Below are positions 20,202 to 30,393 of a stretch of DNA of 64,000 nucleotides, in pieces. This DNA is from an uncultured Clostridia bacterium (lineage in GTDB: Bacteria > Bacillota > Clostridia > Christensenellales > UBA3700), in NCBI GenBank assembly GCA_947038565.1, contig CAMQWP010000001.1, forward strand, positions 1 to 64,000. The letters run 5' to 3'. Position 1 is the first letter of the stretch; every line of letters starts with the position of its first letter. The notes under the pieces were generated by a model that made no database searches, was not told the origin of the DNA, and saw only the letters and a list, made by a program, of their open reading frames with translations. The translations under genes were made by a program, and so were the position numbers.

Positions 20202-20455
20202 GTGCGAAAATACTTATATAATTAAAACATTGCTTTATTTATAGCCTGATTATTCAATTTACGTTTAAATATATCACTTTGCACTGCTTTTGCATTTACT
20301 ATTACAATATCAACTTGCTATACAATGCATAATGGAATATTTGTGCATGCAATTCGTTTAATAAATTCAATTGAAAATCTATGGCAACTTATACCGAATT
20401 TTAATTAGTTCGATTTTTATATGCTAATAAATCGCATATGCAATTTTTCCACCTA

Positions 20456-21130
20456 TTACAAACTATTACTAGTCATAGATACTACTCCATCAGCGATTGC
20501 TCCACATAACTTTATTCTATACTGAGGATTTAAAAGCAATTCTCTATCTTGTGGGCTAGATATAAAGCCACACTCAATAATCAACGATGTAACTTCGCTA
20601 CATTTAGTAATATAAAAATCACCGCCACTACTCTTAAAATCTGATCGCCCTACAAAAACCTTATTTACACGCGAATTCAACACTGATTGCATACGCTCCG
20701 CACTATCCTTATGCTTATTGGTATCATCATAAAACACTCGCACTCCACGCACATTGCTATCGGCAAACTTATTTATATGTAGACTGATCATCATAACTGG
20801 ATTGCAAGAGTCTATCACTTCTCGCCTTGCTTGCATATCAGCTTTTTTACCATCCCCTAGTGCAAGTTTACTATCACGAGTAAGTACTACTTTATAATCA
20901 GCTTTTTCAAGTATCTCTTTAAGCTCAAAAGCCAGTTGCAAGGTCAAGTCAGCCTCTACCACAGTCCCAATACTAACCCCTCCATCTATTCCTCCATGTC
21001 CTGCGTCTATAACTATAGTTTTACTATCTCCGAACTCTGTAGTAAGAACCAATACCAAGCTGAATACATTTATCAATATTATACATAAAATAACCAATAT
21101 AGTATAAATATGTTTTTTAGTTATCAACAT
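20456..21130 (-). CDS. cwlD: N-acetylmuramoyl-L-alanine amidase (Amidase_3, CwlD-like)
   Basis: IVIDAGHGGIDGG, SLHINKFAD, LIIECGFISSP. Confidence 0.85.
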   Translation of the reverse strand: MLITKKHIYTILVILCIILINVFSLVLVLTTEFGDSKTIVIDAGHGGIDGGVSIGTVVEADLTLQLAFELKEILEKADYKVVLTRDSKLALGDGKKADMQARREVIDSCNPVMMISLHINKFADSNVRGVRVFYDDTNKHKDSAERMQSVLNSRVNKVFVGRSDFKSSGGDFYITKCSEVTSLIIECGFISSPQDRELLLNPQYRIKLCGAIADGVVSMTSNSL

Positions 21131-21199
21131 TCAAATACTCCTTTAAAGCATATAATTAATAGATTTTGACATAAAATGCACATATTCCCCACATACGCA

Positions 21200-21231
21200 C
21201 ATAGTTATCCACATAATTGTGGATAACTATG
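21200..21231. promoter_or_regulatory. Perfect 14-bp-arm inverted repeat containing two inverted DnaA-box consensus sequences
   Basis: CATAGTTATCCACA-TAAT-TGTGGATAACTATG contains TTATCCACA twice in opposite orientation. Confidence 0.55.
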
Positions 21232-21253
21232 TATAAATGTATTGCATTTATAC
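21231..21253. repeat. Inverted repeat GTATAAATG-TATTG-CATTTATAC
   Basis: Seen directly. Confidence 0.7.
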
Positions 21254-21254
21254 C

Positions 21255-21272
21255 TTATCGAAATTTCGATAA
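21255..21272. repeat. Perfect palindrome TTATCGAAATTTCGATAA
   Basis: Seen directly. Confidence 0.75.
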
Positions 21273-21383
21273 AATTACTGCCTTTTTCTATATTATATAT
21301 CTTTAATGAGGCATATATGCATATATTACATATTCTATTGCAATTAAAAAAACCGACACTAATCGTCGGCTTTGCATAAAAAA

Positions 21384-21411
21384 AGCGAGCCGATATCGAC
21401 TCGCTGAATAT
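21384..21411 (-). terminator. Terminator of SRP RNA
   Basis: Minus strand GCGAGTCGATATCGGCTCGCTTTTTTT. Confidence 0.9.
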
Positions 21412-21417
21412 TCAATG

Positions 21418-21683
21418 ACTGTGCAACTACCCTTGACATAACATACCGAAGCGTTGCTCCGACAGGTGGCTACTACAAAGCACCCTCGTGGCACACATCT
21501 CGGTCTGCTTAATGCTGCTGCGATCAAGCTCTGACATGGTTCACAGTGAGACGTTGCACAAGACCTTGTGATCAACGCTCCTTATCTTAGACTGCCTTCC
21601 ATACATTATGCCTACGGTAGTATTCGGTCCTGCTGTAGCGGATTGCAGGTATAGGGCACCGCTAGCTCCCCACTTAGCACAGT
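21418..21683 (-). ncRNA. ffs: Signal recognition particle RNA, large (Alu-domain-containing) type
   Basis: GCTAAGTGGGGAGCTAGCGGTGCCCTATACCTGCAATCCGCTACAGCAGG 5' domain and GTCAG...AGCAGCATTAAGCAGA core; ends pair (ACTGTGC/GCACAGT). Confidence 0.93.
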
Positions 21684-21848
21684 ATAGTTATTTTAGCATA
21701 CTTTGGTCATTTTGTCAAGAGTAATAATATATTAACTACAAAATTAAGGCTTGCGTATTATTATTTCACTATCTTTCGACATAATAGCAAATTTTTTTAA
21801 TTTATCGCAAAATAAATACCCCTTCCTATACAGGAAGGGGTATGATTA

Positions 21849-23027
21849 TTATGCTTTATTGATCCATTTCGCAAGGAAACTTTTCTTCTTGTCATATTGC
21901 TTTCCAACTAATGAAGACTCGAACTCTTCTAATAGCTTAACCTGTTTATTTCCTAGTTTCTGAGGGATCTCAACATCTACAGTAACATAAAGGTCGCCCT
22001 TCATTTCCTTCTTTAGATACTTAACTCCATATCCTTTTACTCTAAACTTAGTACCACTCTGAGTTCCCGCTGGGATAGTTAGAGAGATAGTTTTAGAAGT
22101 AGTAGGGACAGATATCTTTCCGCCAATAACAGCATCAGAAATAGTAATAGGAATATCTACATACAAATCAGTACCGTCACGCTCGAATAATTCATGAGAT
22201 TTGACACTAATTATAATAATTAATCGACCATTGCTACCGCCATTAACGCCCGCTTCGCCTTCGTTATAGTAAGTAATAGTTTGATTATTATCAGTACCTG
22301 CTGGTATAGTAACTGGAATAGTACGCTCTTTCTTTATAACGCCAACACCCTTACAAGTACCGCATTTCTCAGTAACAATCTTACCCTTACCGGCACAATT
22401 AGAACACTTTGTTCGAACTATTTGCTTGCCGAAAATAGTGTTTTGAGTAACAGTAACAGTACCTGTACCGTGACATACTGGACAATCGCTTATTTTAGAC
22501 GCATCAGAAGCACCTAGACCTTTACAGTCAGGACACTTCTCTGTACGATAGACTTTTATAACTTTTTCACAGCCATGAATAGCTTCATCAAAAGTAATAT
22601 CAAGCTTCATAGAAATATCGTCACCATCAATTGGCATATTATTAGGTGATGTTCTTCCTCCGCCTTGACGAGATCCGCCACCTGCTGCACCACCAAAAAA
22701 CTGACTGAATATATCCTCGAAACCGCCGAAACCGCCTCCGCTAAATCCGCCACCAAAACCTCCAGCACCGCCACCCGTGTTATACTTAGGGCCATCTTCG
22801 CTACCGTAGCTATCATAGTTTTCTTTTTTCTCAGGATTAGACAACACATCATAAGCATGATTTACTTCTTTGAAGTTATCTTCCGCCGTTTTACGCTCCG
22901 CTTCTGGCTTAGTAGCAAACCTGTCAGGATGATACATCATAACTGATTTTCTATATGCTGCCTTAATGTCTTTTTCAGTGGCATCTTTAGAAACACCTAG
23001 CTGATCATAGTAATTTTTCTTTGCCAT
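21849..23027 (-). CDS. dnaJ: Chaperone DnaJ
   Basis: J domain with HPD, G/F region, four CxxCxGxG-type zinc motifs. Confidence 0.97.
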   Translation of the reverse strand: MAKKNYYDQLGVSKDATEKDIKAAYRKSVMMYHPDRFATKPEAERKTAEDNFKEVNHAYDVLSNPEKKENYDSYGSEDGPKYNTGGGAGGFGGGFSGGGFGGFEDIFSQFFGGAAGGGSRQGGGRTSPNNMPIDGDDISMKLDITFDEAIHGCEKVIKVYRTEKCPDCKGLGASDASKISDCPVCHGTGTVTVTQNTIFGKQIVRTKCSNCAGKGKIVTEKCGTCKGVGVIKKERTIPVTIPAGTDNNQTITYYNEGEAGVNGGSNGRLIIIISVKSHELFERDGTDLYVDIPITISDAVIGGKISVPTTSKTISLTIPAGTQSGTKFRVKGYGVKYLKKEMKGDLYVTVDVEIPQKLGNKQVKLLEEFESSLVGKQYDKKKSFLAKWINKA

Positions 23028-23059
23028 ACTTAATTTATCCTCATTGTTGTTTTAAAATG

Positions 23060-23095
23060 ACACAGCTTTCGCCGATAAATCGGCGAAAACTTTGT
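23060..23095 (-). repeat. Intergenic hairpin between dnaK and dnaJ
   Basis: TTCGCCGAT-AA-ATCGGCGAA core at 23068-23087 with extended partial pairing. Confidence 0.7.
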
Positions 23096-23136
23096 ACTGT
23101 CATTATAATTTTATTTGCTGATTGTACTCAATAAAA

Positions 23137-24951
23137 TCAGTCGAACATTGGCTCTGCATCGATGATATCATCATCAGTGCCTTCAGTAGCACCAGCCTGA
23201 TCACTAGCTGCAGTTTCCTGATAAATTCTAGTAAATATAGGGCCTGTAATACCACTCATTTTATCAATAGCACTACGGATTACAGTAGCGTCTGTCTCAC
23301 TCTCGACCTCTTTCTTAGTGTCTTCAAGTATCTCATTGATAGCATCTTTGTCTTCATCATTTAGCTTATCAGCGTTCTCAGTCATGAATTTTTCTGTAGC
23401 GAATATTAATTGCTCAGCTTCATTCTTAGCTTCAACACTTTCTCTGCGTACTTTATCCTCTTCAGCAAATCTCTCTGCATTCTTAACAGCGTCGTCGATG
23501 TCTTTCTCGCTTAGGTTAGAAGAAGCAGTGATAGTAACGCTTTGAGTCTTATTTGTACCCTTATCGATAGCTTTAACATTTACGATACCGTTTGCATCGA
23601 TATCGAAAGTGATCTCGATTTGAGGGATACCACGAGGTGCTGGAGGGATACCATCAAGTACGAATCTACCTAATGTCTTATTATCAGCAGCCATTCCTCT
23701 CTCACCTTGCAATACATGTACATCTACTGCTGGTTGGTTATCAGCATAAGTAGAGAATACTTGTGATTTGCTAGTAGGGATAGAAGTATTTCTATCTATA
23801 AGTTTAGTGAATACGCCACCTGCAGTCTCAATACCTAGAGAAAGTGGAGTAACGTCTACTAGAACCATATCAGTAACATCACCAGTCAATACACCGCCTT
23901 GAATAGCAGCGCCGATTGCAACGCACTCATCAGGATTAATACCCTTATAAGGCTCTTTGCCAGTAGCTTTCTTAACAGCTTCTACAACTGCTGGTATACG
24001 AGTAGAACCACCTACTAGGATAACTTTATTTATCTCAGAAGCGCTAAGATCAGCGTCTTTAAGTGCCTGAGTAAGAGGTCTCATAGTTCTAGCAACAAGA
24101 TCACTTGTCAACTGGTCGAACTTAGCTCTACTTAGATCTATGTCTATTGACTTTGCGCCAGTAGAATCCATAGTGATAAATGGTAGGTTGATGTTAGTCT
24201 TGCTGATACCAGATAACTCTATCTTAGCTTTCTCAGCAGCTTCCATTACACGTTGCATAGCCATTTTATCTTTTGACAAATCGATTTTGTCTGATTTCTT
24301 GAATTCTTCTATGATAAAGTCAGAAACTTTCTTATCGAAGTCATCTCCACCAAGTTTGTTATCTCCACAAGTAGCAAGTACTTGGAACATTCCATTATCT
24401 AGCTCTAGGATAGATACATCAAATGTACCACCACCAAGGTCATAGATCAATATTTTCTGAGCAACAGTAGTATCTTTATCTACACCATAAGCAAGTGCAG
24501 CAGCAGTTGGCTCGTTTATAATACGTAATACTTCAAGACCTGCGATTTTACCAGCGTCTTTTGTTGCCTGTCTTTGAGCGTCAGTGAAGTAAGCTGGAAC
24601 AGTAATAACAGCCTTAGAAACCTTCTCACCAAGATAAGCCTCAGCGTCCTGCTTTAACTTGCCCAATATCATGCTTGATATCTCTTGAGGTGTGAATTTT
24701 TTACCATCAATATCTACAGTATGGTTAGTACCCATATGTCTTTTAATTGAAGAGATAGTTCTCTCAGTGTTTGCTACGGCTTGACGTTTAGCAGTTCCGC
24801 CTACTAGTCTTTCGCCATCTTTTGCAAATGCAACTACTGAAGGAGTAGTTCTATTTCCTTCTGCATTAGCTAATACCAATGCTTCGCCACCTTCCATTAC
24901 AGCTACACATGAATTTGTTGTACCTAAATCAATACCTATAATCTTTGACAT
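23137..24951 (-). CDS. dnaK: Chaperone DnaK
   Basis: [17 protein letters not shown]..., full-length. Confidence 0.98.
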   Translation of the reverse strand: MSKIIGIDLGTTNSCVAVMEGGEALVLANAEGNRTTPSVVAFAKDGERLVGGTAKRQAVANTERTISSIKRHMGTNHTVDIDGKKFTPQEISSMILGKLKQDAEAYLGEKVSKAVITVPAYFTDAQRQATKDAGKIAGLEVLRIINEPTAAALAYGVDKDTTVAQKILIYDLGGGTFDVSILELDNGMFQVLATCGDNKLGGDDFDKKVSDFIIEEFKKSDKIDLSKDKMAMQRVMEAAEKAKIELSGISKTNINLPFITMDSTGAKSIDIDLSRAKFDQLTSDLVARTMRPLTQALKDADLSASEINKVILVGGSTRIPAVVEAVKKATGKEPYKGINPDECVAIGAAIQGGVLTGDVTDMVLVDVTPLSLGIETAGGVFTKLIDRNTSIPTSKSQVFSTYADNQPAVDVHVLQGERGMAADNKTLGRFVLDGIPPAPRGIPQIEITFDIDANGIVNVKAIDKGTNKTQSVTITASSNLSEKDIDDAVKNAERFAEEDKVRRESVEAKNEAEQLIFATEKFMTENADKLNDEDKDAINEILEDTKKEVESETDATVIRSAIDKMSGITGPIFTRIYQETAASDQAGATEGTDDDIIDAEPMFD

Positions 24952-24982
24952 ATATATATTCTCCTTGAATTAAAATTATTTT

Positions 24983-25567
24983 TTATTTAGCGACTACTAC
25001 ACTTGAGTGTCTTAGTATCTTGTCTTTGTATTTGTAACCAGCCTCGTACACTTGCACGACCTCACCACTATGCTCTGGATTTTCTACTTGCATCAATGCT
25101 GTATGAAAATTAGGATCGAACTTCTCGCCTTGAGCGATTATTTCAGTAACCCCCATCTTCTCAAATATCATATCGAATTGTTTTTTTATCTTCGCAATAC
25201 CTTCTTTTACCGTATCTGGCATGTCTAATGCCATAGCTCTAGTGATATTATCTAATACTGGTAGCATAGCAAGTAATGTTTCTGACTTACCGTCTTGATA
25301 CATTTCTCTTGCGATATTTTCATTACGCTTTTTTATATTCTCAAGATCCGCTTTAGTTCTTAAAGCAAAATTTTGCATTTTCTCATACTCTTCTTTAAGA
25401 TCATCGAATTCCGTTTGTGCTTTTGATTTCTTTTTATTCATTCTTGACTTAAAAGCCTTTTCCATACTCTCGCTAGTTTCTTCTTCTACGACCTCTTCTA
25501 AAACCTCTTCAACAGCGTTCTCTTGAGTTTCTTCCAATACTACTTCTTTATTCTCTTCTTTACTCAT
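24983..25567 (-). CDS. grpE: Nucleotide exchange factor GrpE
   Basis: RTKADLENIKKR, FDPNFHTALMQV, operon position. Confidence 0.96.
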   Translation of the reverse strand: MSKEENKEVVLEETQENAVEEVLEEVVEEETSESMEKAFKSRMNKKKSKAQTEFDDLKEEYEKMQNFALRTKADLENIKKRNENIAREMYQDGKSETLLAMLPVLDNITRAMALDMPDTVKEGIAKIKKQFDMIFEKMGVTEIIAQGEKFDPNFHTALMQVENPEHSGEVVQVYEAGYKYKDKILRHSSVVVAK

Positions 25568-26577
25568 TCTTCACTCCTTTTAAAACCTTCTATTGACTTA
25601 GTAACTCCGCCAAGCACGCTTATTACCTTTTGATAATCCATCCTTTCAGGACCAATTACCATTGCATGACCGACTTCCTCACCACCGATGACACACTTGA
25701 CAGATACTACCGCCATATTATCACCAACACTTTCATCACTACCGATTTTTATATTTATATCTAAGTTGTTATTCTCCGATATCAACTGATGAATCTTTTC
25801 TTTAGTTCCTATTACCGATAAGAATTTTTTCACATTATCAACGCTTTCAAACTCTTTATGAGCAAATATCTTATCCGCTCCGTCAAGATATACTTGACCG
25901 TCACGCGACTCTTTATAGTCACTTAGCATGTGTACGATTTCTTTAAATACCATTCGGTATTCATAAAGCATATCATCTGCCGCATTAGGAGTATCAATGA
26001 TCTGCCTAAGTGTCTTAGTTGCAAATAAATCCACAACCATGTTATTAGCAGAAACAAAAAACTTTCCGTCTATATTCTCAGGTATCTCTATTACCTTATC
26101 TTTTAGTACGCCATTATTAGTAATAACTACTACTAACGCACTGTTATTTCCAAGATCAATTAGTTTAATATCTCTTATAATAATGTTTTCACTACCACCC
26201 AACACGACTAGCGAAGTGTAATTAGTTTCATCACTGATTACTTTAACTGTGTTCTTGATCAATTCCTCGACCTTACTGAACTTATCTTCAAAGTAATTAG
26301 ACACCTTTATCACTTGCTTATTAGCTTCTTCCACTTCCATCAAGTTGTCTACGTAATACCTATAAGCCTTAGATGATGGCAATCTACCTGCCGACTTGTG
26401 AGGCTGAACTAAATAACCCATATCCTCCAAAGCGCCTAACTCACTCCTGATGGTAGCTGAGCTAACATTCGGCAAACATAGCGACTGGATTTGATTGCTA
26501 CTAATTGGCTCGCAATGTACAATATAATCATCAATTAATGCTTTGAGTATTTTTTGTTTTCTTGCACTTATATTCAA
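25564..26577 (-). CDS. hrcA: Heat-inducible transcription repressor HrcA
   Basis: ARKQKILKALIDDYI, SSATIRSELGALEDMGYLVQPHKSAGRLPSSKAYRYYVD; TTG start after SD AAAGGAGG. Confidence 0.95.
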   Translation of the reverse strand: MNISARKQKILKALIDDYIVHCEPISSNQIQSLCLPNVSSATIRSELGALEDMGYLVQPHKSAGRLPSSKAYRYYVDNLMEVEEANKQVIKVSNYFEDKFSKVEELIKNTVKVISDETNYTSLVVLGGSENIIIRDIKLIDLGNNSALVVVITNNGVLKDKVIEIPENIDGKFFVSANNMVVDLFATKTLRQIIDTPNAADDMLYEYRMVFKEIVHMLSDYKESRDGQVYLDGADKIFAHKEFESVDNVKKFLSVIGTKEKIHQLISENNNLDINIKIGSDESVGDNMAVVSVKCVIGGEEVGHAMVIGPERMDYQKVISVLGGVTKSIEGFKRSEE

Positions 26578-26627
26578 TTGCTTGCCTCCTTTATTATTAG
26601 CACCTACTTCATTCCACGAATAGACTG

Positions 26628-26654
26628 CTAGCAATCGACGTATCTAATTGCCAA
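26628..26654. promoter_or_regulatory. Degenerate CIRCE-like operator
   Basis: Minus strand TTGGCAATT-N9-GATTGCTAG vs CIRCE TTAGCACTC-N9-GAGTGCTAA, 13/18 arm positions matching, exact N9 spacing. Confidence 0.6.
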
Positions 26655-26661
26655 TATCATA

Positions 26662-26689
26662 ATTATACACCATTTTTTATCTTTGTCAA
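26662..26689 (-). promoter_or_regulatory. Promoter of the hrcA operon
   Basis: TTGACA-16-TATAAT on minus strand, just upstream of the CIRCE-like element. Confidence 0.8.
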
Positions 26690-26776
26690 CCCTTTTTACT
26701 CATTTTTTTTAATTTTTTTTAACGTTGCTATTTTATTTGTTTTATCCGATTTTAAATATCCTTACTAATCATAAAA

Positions 26777-26811
26777 GAAAGCTAGCAAAACTTTATAGTT
26801 TACTAGCTTTT
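26777..26811 (-). terminator. Terminator after hemW
   Basis: AAAGCTAGTAAACT-ATAA-AGTTTTGCTAGCTTT. Confidence 0.8.
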
Positions 26812-26827
26812 CCTACTTATTATATTA

Positions 26828-27919
26828 TTAAATAAACTTCTCTATTATGCTATTAGATATATAACTATATTCTGGTTTTATAGAGATAAATCTATTATCA
26901 ATGTGTAAATACTCAGCCTGACCCTTTGCAATACTCATCATGTCATTATACGACTTGTCTCCGTATTTGCTTTTAAAGTCCTCTATATCTACTCCTTGAT
27001 CCAGTCTAAGCGATAGCATCATATACTCACTAGCAAGTTCTGCTAACGTTGGCTTCTCATCTATTATATATTTATTTCCTGTTATATAATCTTGCAAGTT
27101 ATTAGTGTTATAATATCTAACGCCTTTATTAAAACTATGCGCTGACACACCAAAACCAGCATACTCTTTAAGTTTCCAATACCCTACATTATGCTGACAT
27201 GGCACGCCGAAGTTACTCGTTTCGTATCTATTAAGCCCGTAACCTTTTGCTATATACATGACAGCGTCATACATATCTACCGCGTCATCATCGCTTGGCA
27301 ATACTAACTCACCATTGGCTACCTTGCTCGCAAGTTTTGTACCGCTCTCAAGAATTAACGAATAGCAAGACACATGACCTATACCACTATCCATTACCAT
27401 CTTTGCGTCACGCTTTACTATATCTAATGTCTGATATGGAAGTCCTACCATCATATCAGCACTTACCTTTAGTCCACTATCCATTAGCAATTGCAAGCAC
27501 AGCTTTGCATCAGAAGAGGTATGCACTCTGCCTATAGCTTTTAGTACTTTATCATTAAGACTTTGCACTCCAACACTAACCCTATCAACACCCAACCTAA
27601 TATAATGATCTAACTTTTGCTTTGTGTAACTATTCGGATTGCCCTCTATAGTAAACTCTACAAGACTGAGTACGAAATTTTTTCTAATAGCAAGTACAAT
27701 GTCTTCTATGATATCGCTACTTACTGACGTAGGAGTTCCGCCTCCTATGAAAATAGTATCTACAATATAGCCCGTGCTGTCAAACTCATTTATTTCTCTA
27801 ACGATAGCATCTGCATAACTACTTATAACATCATTATTTGATACGCCCGAAGTGAAATCGCAATAATAACACTTGCTCTCGCAAAACGGTATATGAATGT
27901 ATATGCCTAGCTTTTTCAT
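26828..27919 (-). CDS. hemW: HemW-like radical SAM protein
   Basis: YIHIPFCESKCYYCDF, IFIGGGTPTS, lepA-hemW-hrcA gene order. Confidence 0.93.
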   Translation of the reverse strand: MKKLGIYIHIPFCESKCYYCDFTSGVSNNDVISSYADAIVREINEFDSTGYIVDTIFIGGGTPTSVSSDIIEDIVLAIRKNFVLSLVEFTIEGNPNSYTKQKLDHYIRLGVDRVSVGVQSLNDKVLKAIGRVHTSSDAKLCLQLLMDSGLKVSADMMVGLPYQTLDIVKRDAKMVMDSGIGHVSCYSLILESGTKLASKVANGELVLPSDDDAVDMYDAVMYIAKGYGLNRYETSNFGVPCQHNVGYWKLKEYAGFGVSAHSFNKGVRYYNTNNLQDYITGNKYIIDEKPTLAELASEYMMLSLRLDQGVDIEDFKSKYGDKSYNDMMSIAKGQAEYLHIDNRFISIKPEYSYISNSIIEKFI

Positions 27920-28035
27920 TCTACCACCTCATTTTATTATTGATTATCACTTCTCACCGTAAGGCGATTATTGCAATAAAAGCAACGATAATAGTGTATT
28001 AATATTATAATAATTATATTATATATATATTCTTA

Positions 28036-29838
28036 TTATTTATCAAACTTAAGTATTGTCATAAATGCCTCACTTGGCACTGATACACTACCTACTTGAC
28101 GCATACGCTTTTTACCTTCTTTTTGTTTCTCTAGAAGTTTTTTCTTACGCGTGATATCACCACCGTAACACTTAGCAAGTACGTCTTTTCTCATCGCCTT
28201 AACAGTCTCTCTAGCTATTACTTTCGAGCCAATACTAGCCTGAATAGGTATCTCGAACATTTGACGAGGTATTACTTCCTTTAACTTTTCAGCGATAATT
28301 CTGCCTCGTGCGTATGCTTTATCTCTATGCACAATAAGGCTTAGAGCGTCACAAATCTCCGCATTAAGCAATAGATCCAACTTGACCAATGCACTGCGTT
28401 GATATCCGATAATCTCATAGTCAAAACTTGCATAACCTTTTGTTCTTGACTTTAAAGTATCAAAGAAATCATATATTACTTCGTTTAGAGGTATTTCATA
28501 ATCTATCCTAACACGTCTTTGATCAAGATAAGTAATGTCTAAAAACACACCACGCTTGTCTTGACACAAGTCCATTATAGTACCTACATACTCAGGCGGA
28601 GAGAATAACGATGCCTTAACTATTGGCTCTTCCATGTATTCGATCTCGCCAGCTGATGGCAAATTAGACGGATTAGCTACTACTAGCATATTGCCATCAG
28701 TCTTGATGACATTATAAGAAACACTCGGTGCGGTAGTCACGATATCTAAGTCGAACTCTCGCTCAAGACGCTCTTGAATAATCTCCATGTGCAATAAGCC
28801 TAAGAATCCACAACGGAAACCAAAACCTAGTGCTACCGATACTTCATTCTCATACATAAGAGACGCATCATTCAGTTTTAACCTCTCTAAGGCATCTTTC
28901 AAATCGCCATATCTCGCACCGTCTGCAGGATATATACCAGAGTATACCATTGGTGATACTTCTTTATAACCAGGTAGTGACTCTGTAGTTCCGCCGATTG
29001 CTAAAGTAATAGTATCGCCGACTTTAGTATCTGCGACATTCTTTATTGACGCACAAACGTAACCAACATCGCCAGCCTTTAACTCTTCGCAAGGTATCAT
29101 CTTTGGATTAAAAATACCGACTTCAGTGACATCATAAGTCTTATCAGTCTGCATGAATTTAATCTTAGTTCCTATTTTAATATTACCATCAACTACACGA
29201 ATTAGTGATATAGCACCCTTGTAACTATCATATACACTATCGAAAATAAGTGCTTTTAAAGGCTTACTCTCGTCGCCACTTGGTGGAGGCAAAAGGTCTA
29301 TTACTTGATGAATAACCTGCTCGATATTAGTACCTTCTTTCGCACTTATTAGTGGAATACCAGTAGTATCAAGTCCGATAATATCCTCTATCTCTAGCTT
29401 AATCTCATCAGGTCTAGCTGATGGCAAGTCGATTTTGTTTATTACTGGCAATATTTCAAGGTCATTATCTACTGCAAGGTAAGCATTAGTCAATGTCTGT
29501 GCCTCAATACCCTGAGATGCGTCAACGATAAGTATAGCCCCCTCGCAAGCAGCAAGTGACCTAGATACTTCGTAAGTAAAATCCACATGTCCCGGAGTAT
29601 CAATAAGATTTAGGAAATAATCCTCACCCTTGTAATGATACTTCATTGTAACGGGTGTTAGTTTTATAGTAATACCTCTCTCACGCTCTATATCCATACT
29701 GTCTAAAAGCTGTTCTTTAGAATCACGCTTGCTTACTGTCTCAGTAAACTCCATAATCCTATCAGCTAGTGTACTCTTACCATGGTCAATATGTGCCACG
29801 ATACAGAAATTACGTATATTATCTTGTCTATTAGACAT
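28036..29838 (-). CDS. lepA: Elongation factor 4 (LepA)
   Basis: [21 protein letters not shown]..., conserved C-terminus. Confidence 0.98.
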   Translation of the reverse strand: MSNRQDNIRNFCIVAHIDHGKSTLADRIMEFTETVSKRDSKEQLLDSMDIERERGITIKLTPVTMKYHYKGEDYFLNLIDTPGHVDFTYEVSRSLAACEGAILIVDASQGIEAQTLTNAYLAVDNDLEILPVINKIDLPSARPDEIKLEIEDIIGLDTTGIPLISAKEGTNIEQVIHQVIDLLPPPSGDESKPLKALIFDSVYDSYKGAISLIRVVDGNIKIGTKIKFMQTDKTYDVTEVGIFNPKMIPCEELKAGDVGYVCASIKNVADTKVGDTITLAIGGTTESLPGYKEVSPMVYSGIYPADGARYGDLKDALERLKLNDASLMYENEVSVALGFGFRCGFLGLLHMEIIQERLEREFDLDIVTTAPSVSYNVIKTDGNMLVVANPSNLPSAGEIEYMEEPIVKASLFSPPEYVGTIMDLCQDKRGVFLDITYLDQRRVRIDYEIPLNEVIYDFFDTLKSRTKGYASFDYEIIGYQRSALVKLDLLLNAEICDALSLIVHRDKAYARGRIIAEKLKEVIPRQMFEIPIQASIGSKVIARETVKAMRKDVLAKCYGGDITRKKKLLEKQKEGKKRMRQVGSVSVPSEAFMTILKFDK

Positions 29839-30393
29839 GTTAGCCTCCCTTGCTACTTTGCACTAAGCGTCCGCCTAGCACATCAAAAAGTTTATACTAT
29901 TCTATTTTAACTTAAATACGCCAAAATATCAATTAAAACAAGCTAGTTTACTAAAATAAAGCTAAATACTAATACATATCTATAAATCAACACAAATCCA
30001 ATGTAATATATACACTATATGATAGCTTATTTAACTCACAATTGTAATTTTCAATATTAATTACTACTTAATTAAGTTTACAAAGAAAATGCGTAACCAT
30101 CAAATGATTACGCATTTTTATATTTTTATAAATCCTATTCCACTATACTCACTTTCCTAATCATGTTTTCATTTAATCAAATATAGATCAAATTAATCCG
30201 ACTCCTTATTGAATAAGAAATAACTAACTTACAGAAACTTATTTATAATCAAAGAAAAGACCAAATTTTAGTACCGACTAATACTCACGCGAAGCGAAAG
30301 TATCACGACTGGTCGAAAAAGAGCGAGGGGAACGAAAAGGTGTAGCTTTTGACATACCTTTCAAAATAAGCTAAGCGTGCATCCCGAGAGATA

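Noticed and set aside
21303-21575. 90-aa minus-strand ORF
   Set aside because: Lies across the SRP RNA and its terminator; no protein-like features.
22607-22946. ORFs overlapping dnaJ on both strands (83 and 93 aa)
   Set aside because: Alternate-frame readings of the Gly-rich dnaJ region; no SD or independent support.
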